Source: an uncultured Collinsella sp. (GTDB lineage Bacteria; Actinomycetota; Coriobacteriia; Coriobacteriales; Coriobacteriaceae). From it: 7,371 nt of DNA. Shown here piece by piece: positions 7,119 to 7,371 of this stretch. How positions within the stretch are numbered: position 1 is the first letter of the stretch; each line of letters opens with the position of its first letter. The notes beneath the pieces are model-generated. The model saw nothing but the letters and a program-made list of their open reading frames with translations. It was not told the DNA's origin and searched no databases. The stretch lies in contig URTD01000086.1 of NCBI GenBank assembly GCA_900550735.1, forward strand, positions 1 to 7,371, read 5' to 3'. Made by a program: the position numbers and the translations under genes.

Positions 7119-7199
7119 GGGCTGCTTGCGCCAGTTCCGGGCGTCCTCCTCGAGCTATTGGCGGATGACGGTCTTGTACGGCTCGAGCTTGCTCGGGGC
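7119..7199 (-). pseudogene. Remnant of an IS21-family IstA transposase, interrupted by an amber stop
   Basis: On the - strand, codons from 7199 down to 7158 read APSKLEPYKTVIRQ, then TAG at 7157-7155, then LEEDARNWRKQP to 7119. This resembles the IstA segment that follows the DNA-binding helix region, typically SKL(D/E)PYK...I..WLEED...RKQRHTA. The TAG sits exactly where tryptophan is usual (TGG to TAG). The similarity stops at 7119-7121, directly against the palindrome. Only about 27 of several hundred expected residues remain and no IstB or terminal repeat is visible, so it is a scar. The match rests on recall of the family pattern, not on a search. Confidence 0.5.
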
Positions 7200-7242
7200 G
7201 CTCCTCCTCGCGGGCGAGAGGACGCGCAGGCGCGGCGAGCGC

Positions 7243-7371
7243 CTAGCGCGCGAACTCCCGTAAGAGTGCGTCTTCCACTTCCCGAAGCGAAAGGCCCCCG
7301 TCTCCCTCGGCGGGACGGGTGACCACGATGCAGCGCGCTCCCACGTCGCGCGCGGCGGCAAGCTTCTCGGC
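7243..7371 (-). CDS. C-terminal end of a probable precorrin-6A reductase (CobK/CbiJ), cut by window end
   Basis: Forty-two codons enter from the right edge and end at TAG (complement of 7243-7245). The residues EKLAAARDVGARCIVVTRP followed by AEGDGGLSLREVEDALLREF match the usual end of CobK/CbiJ, in which an EK..AAR.LG stretch leads to a hydrophobic strand, an RP pair and a short S..EV...L helix. That enzyme reduces precorrin-6A in the corrin ring pathway of cobalamin synthesis, using NADPH. The gene is convergent to the exporter operon. With so little sequence visible, a longer fusion with other Cob/Cbi domains or another Rossmann-type protein cannot be excluded. Confidence 0.5.
   Translation of the reverse strand, partial: AEKLAAARDVGARCIVVTRPAEGDGGLSLREVEDALLREFAR

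Noticed and set aside
7155..7361. 68-codon open frame on the - strand as one gene
   Set aside because: Its first half is out of frame with the CobK-like tail on the same strand and looks like its shadow; only its last residues (SKLEPYKTVIRQ) have a plausible origin, as the IstA remnant.

Overview
The window is GC-rich, densely coding DNA with five genes on the + strand and the tail of a sixth on the - strand. Codon use, the protein styles (a membrane-anchored L,D-transpeptidase with a long basic, Gln-rich cytoplasmic head; a macrolide-type ABC exporter without any outer-membrane partner) and the amino-acid-fermentation gene suggest an anaerobic, high-GC, single-membrane actinomycete such as a gut Coriobacteriia member (Collinsella or a relative). 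That assignment is inferred from the look of the proteins and was not tested by a search.

Layout. Bases 1-1599 carry an iron-sulfur L-serine dehydratase (beta, ACT and alpha parts in one chain) whose start codon lies upstream of the window. A hairpin terminator (about 1614-1646) closes it. A sigma-70-like promoter (-10 TATAAT at 1686-1691) then drives a YkuD-family L,D-transpeptidase (1749-3482). A second hairpin (3551-3587) sits between that gene and a three-gene exporter operon: an HlyD/MacA-type adaptor (3615-5048), a MacB/LolD-type ATPase (5048-5821) and a MacB/FtsX-type permease (5818-7032). The junctions TAATG and ATGA are overlapping stop/start pairs, so the three are very probably co-translated and form one complex comparable to Bacillus YknXYZ. 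From 7033 onward the character changes: a 68-base imperfect palindrome (7045-7112) directly abuts a short, stop-interrupted remnant of an IS21-type IstA transposase (about 7119-7199, - strand), followed by the last 42 codons of a - strand gene that resembles the C-terminus of precorrin-6A reductase (CobK/CbiJ).

How the genes relate. The serine dehydratase turns L-serine into pyruvate and ammonia for fermentation and is an independent unit. The L,D-transpeptidase remodels the cell wall. The exporter operon probably moves an amphipathic compound or peptide out of the membrane; its substrate cannot be read from the sequence. I did not find a new multi-gene system. The least ordinary part is the 3' end, where a palindromic element and a transposase scar meet between two convergent genes.
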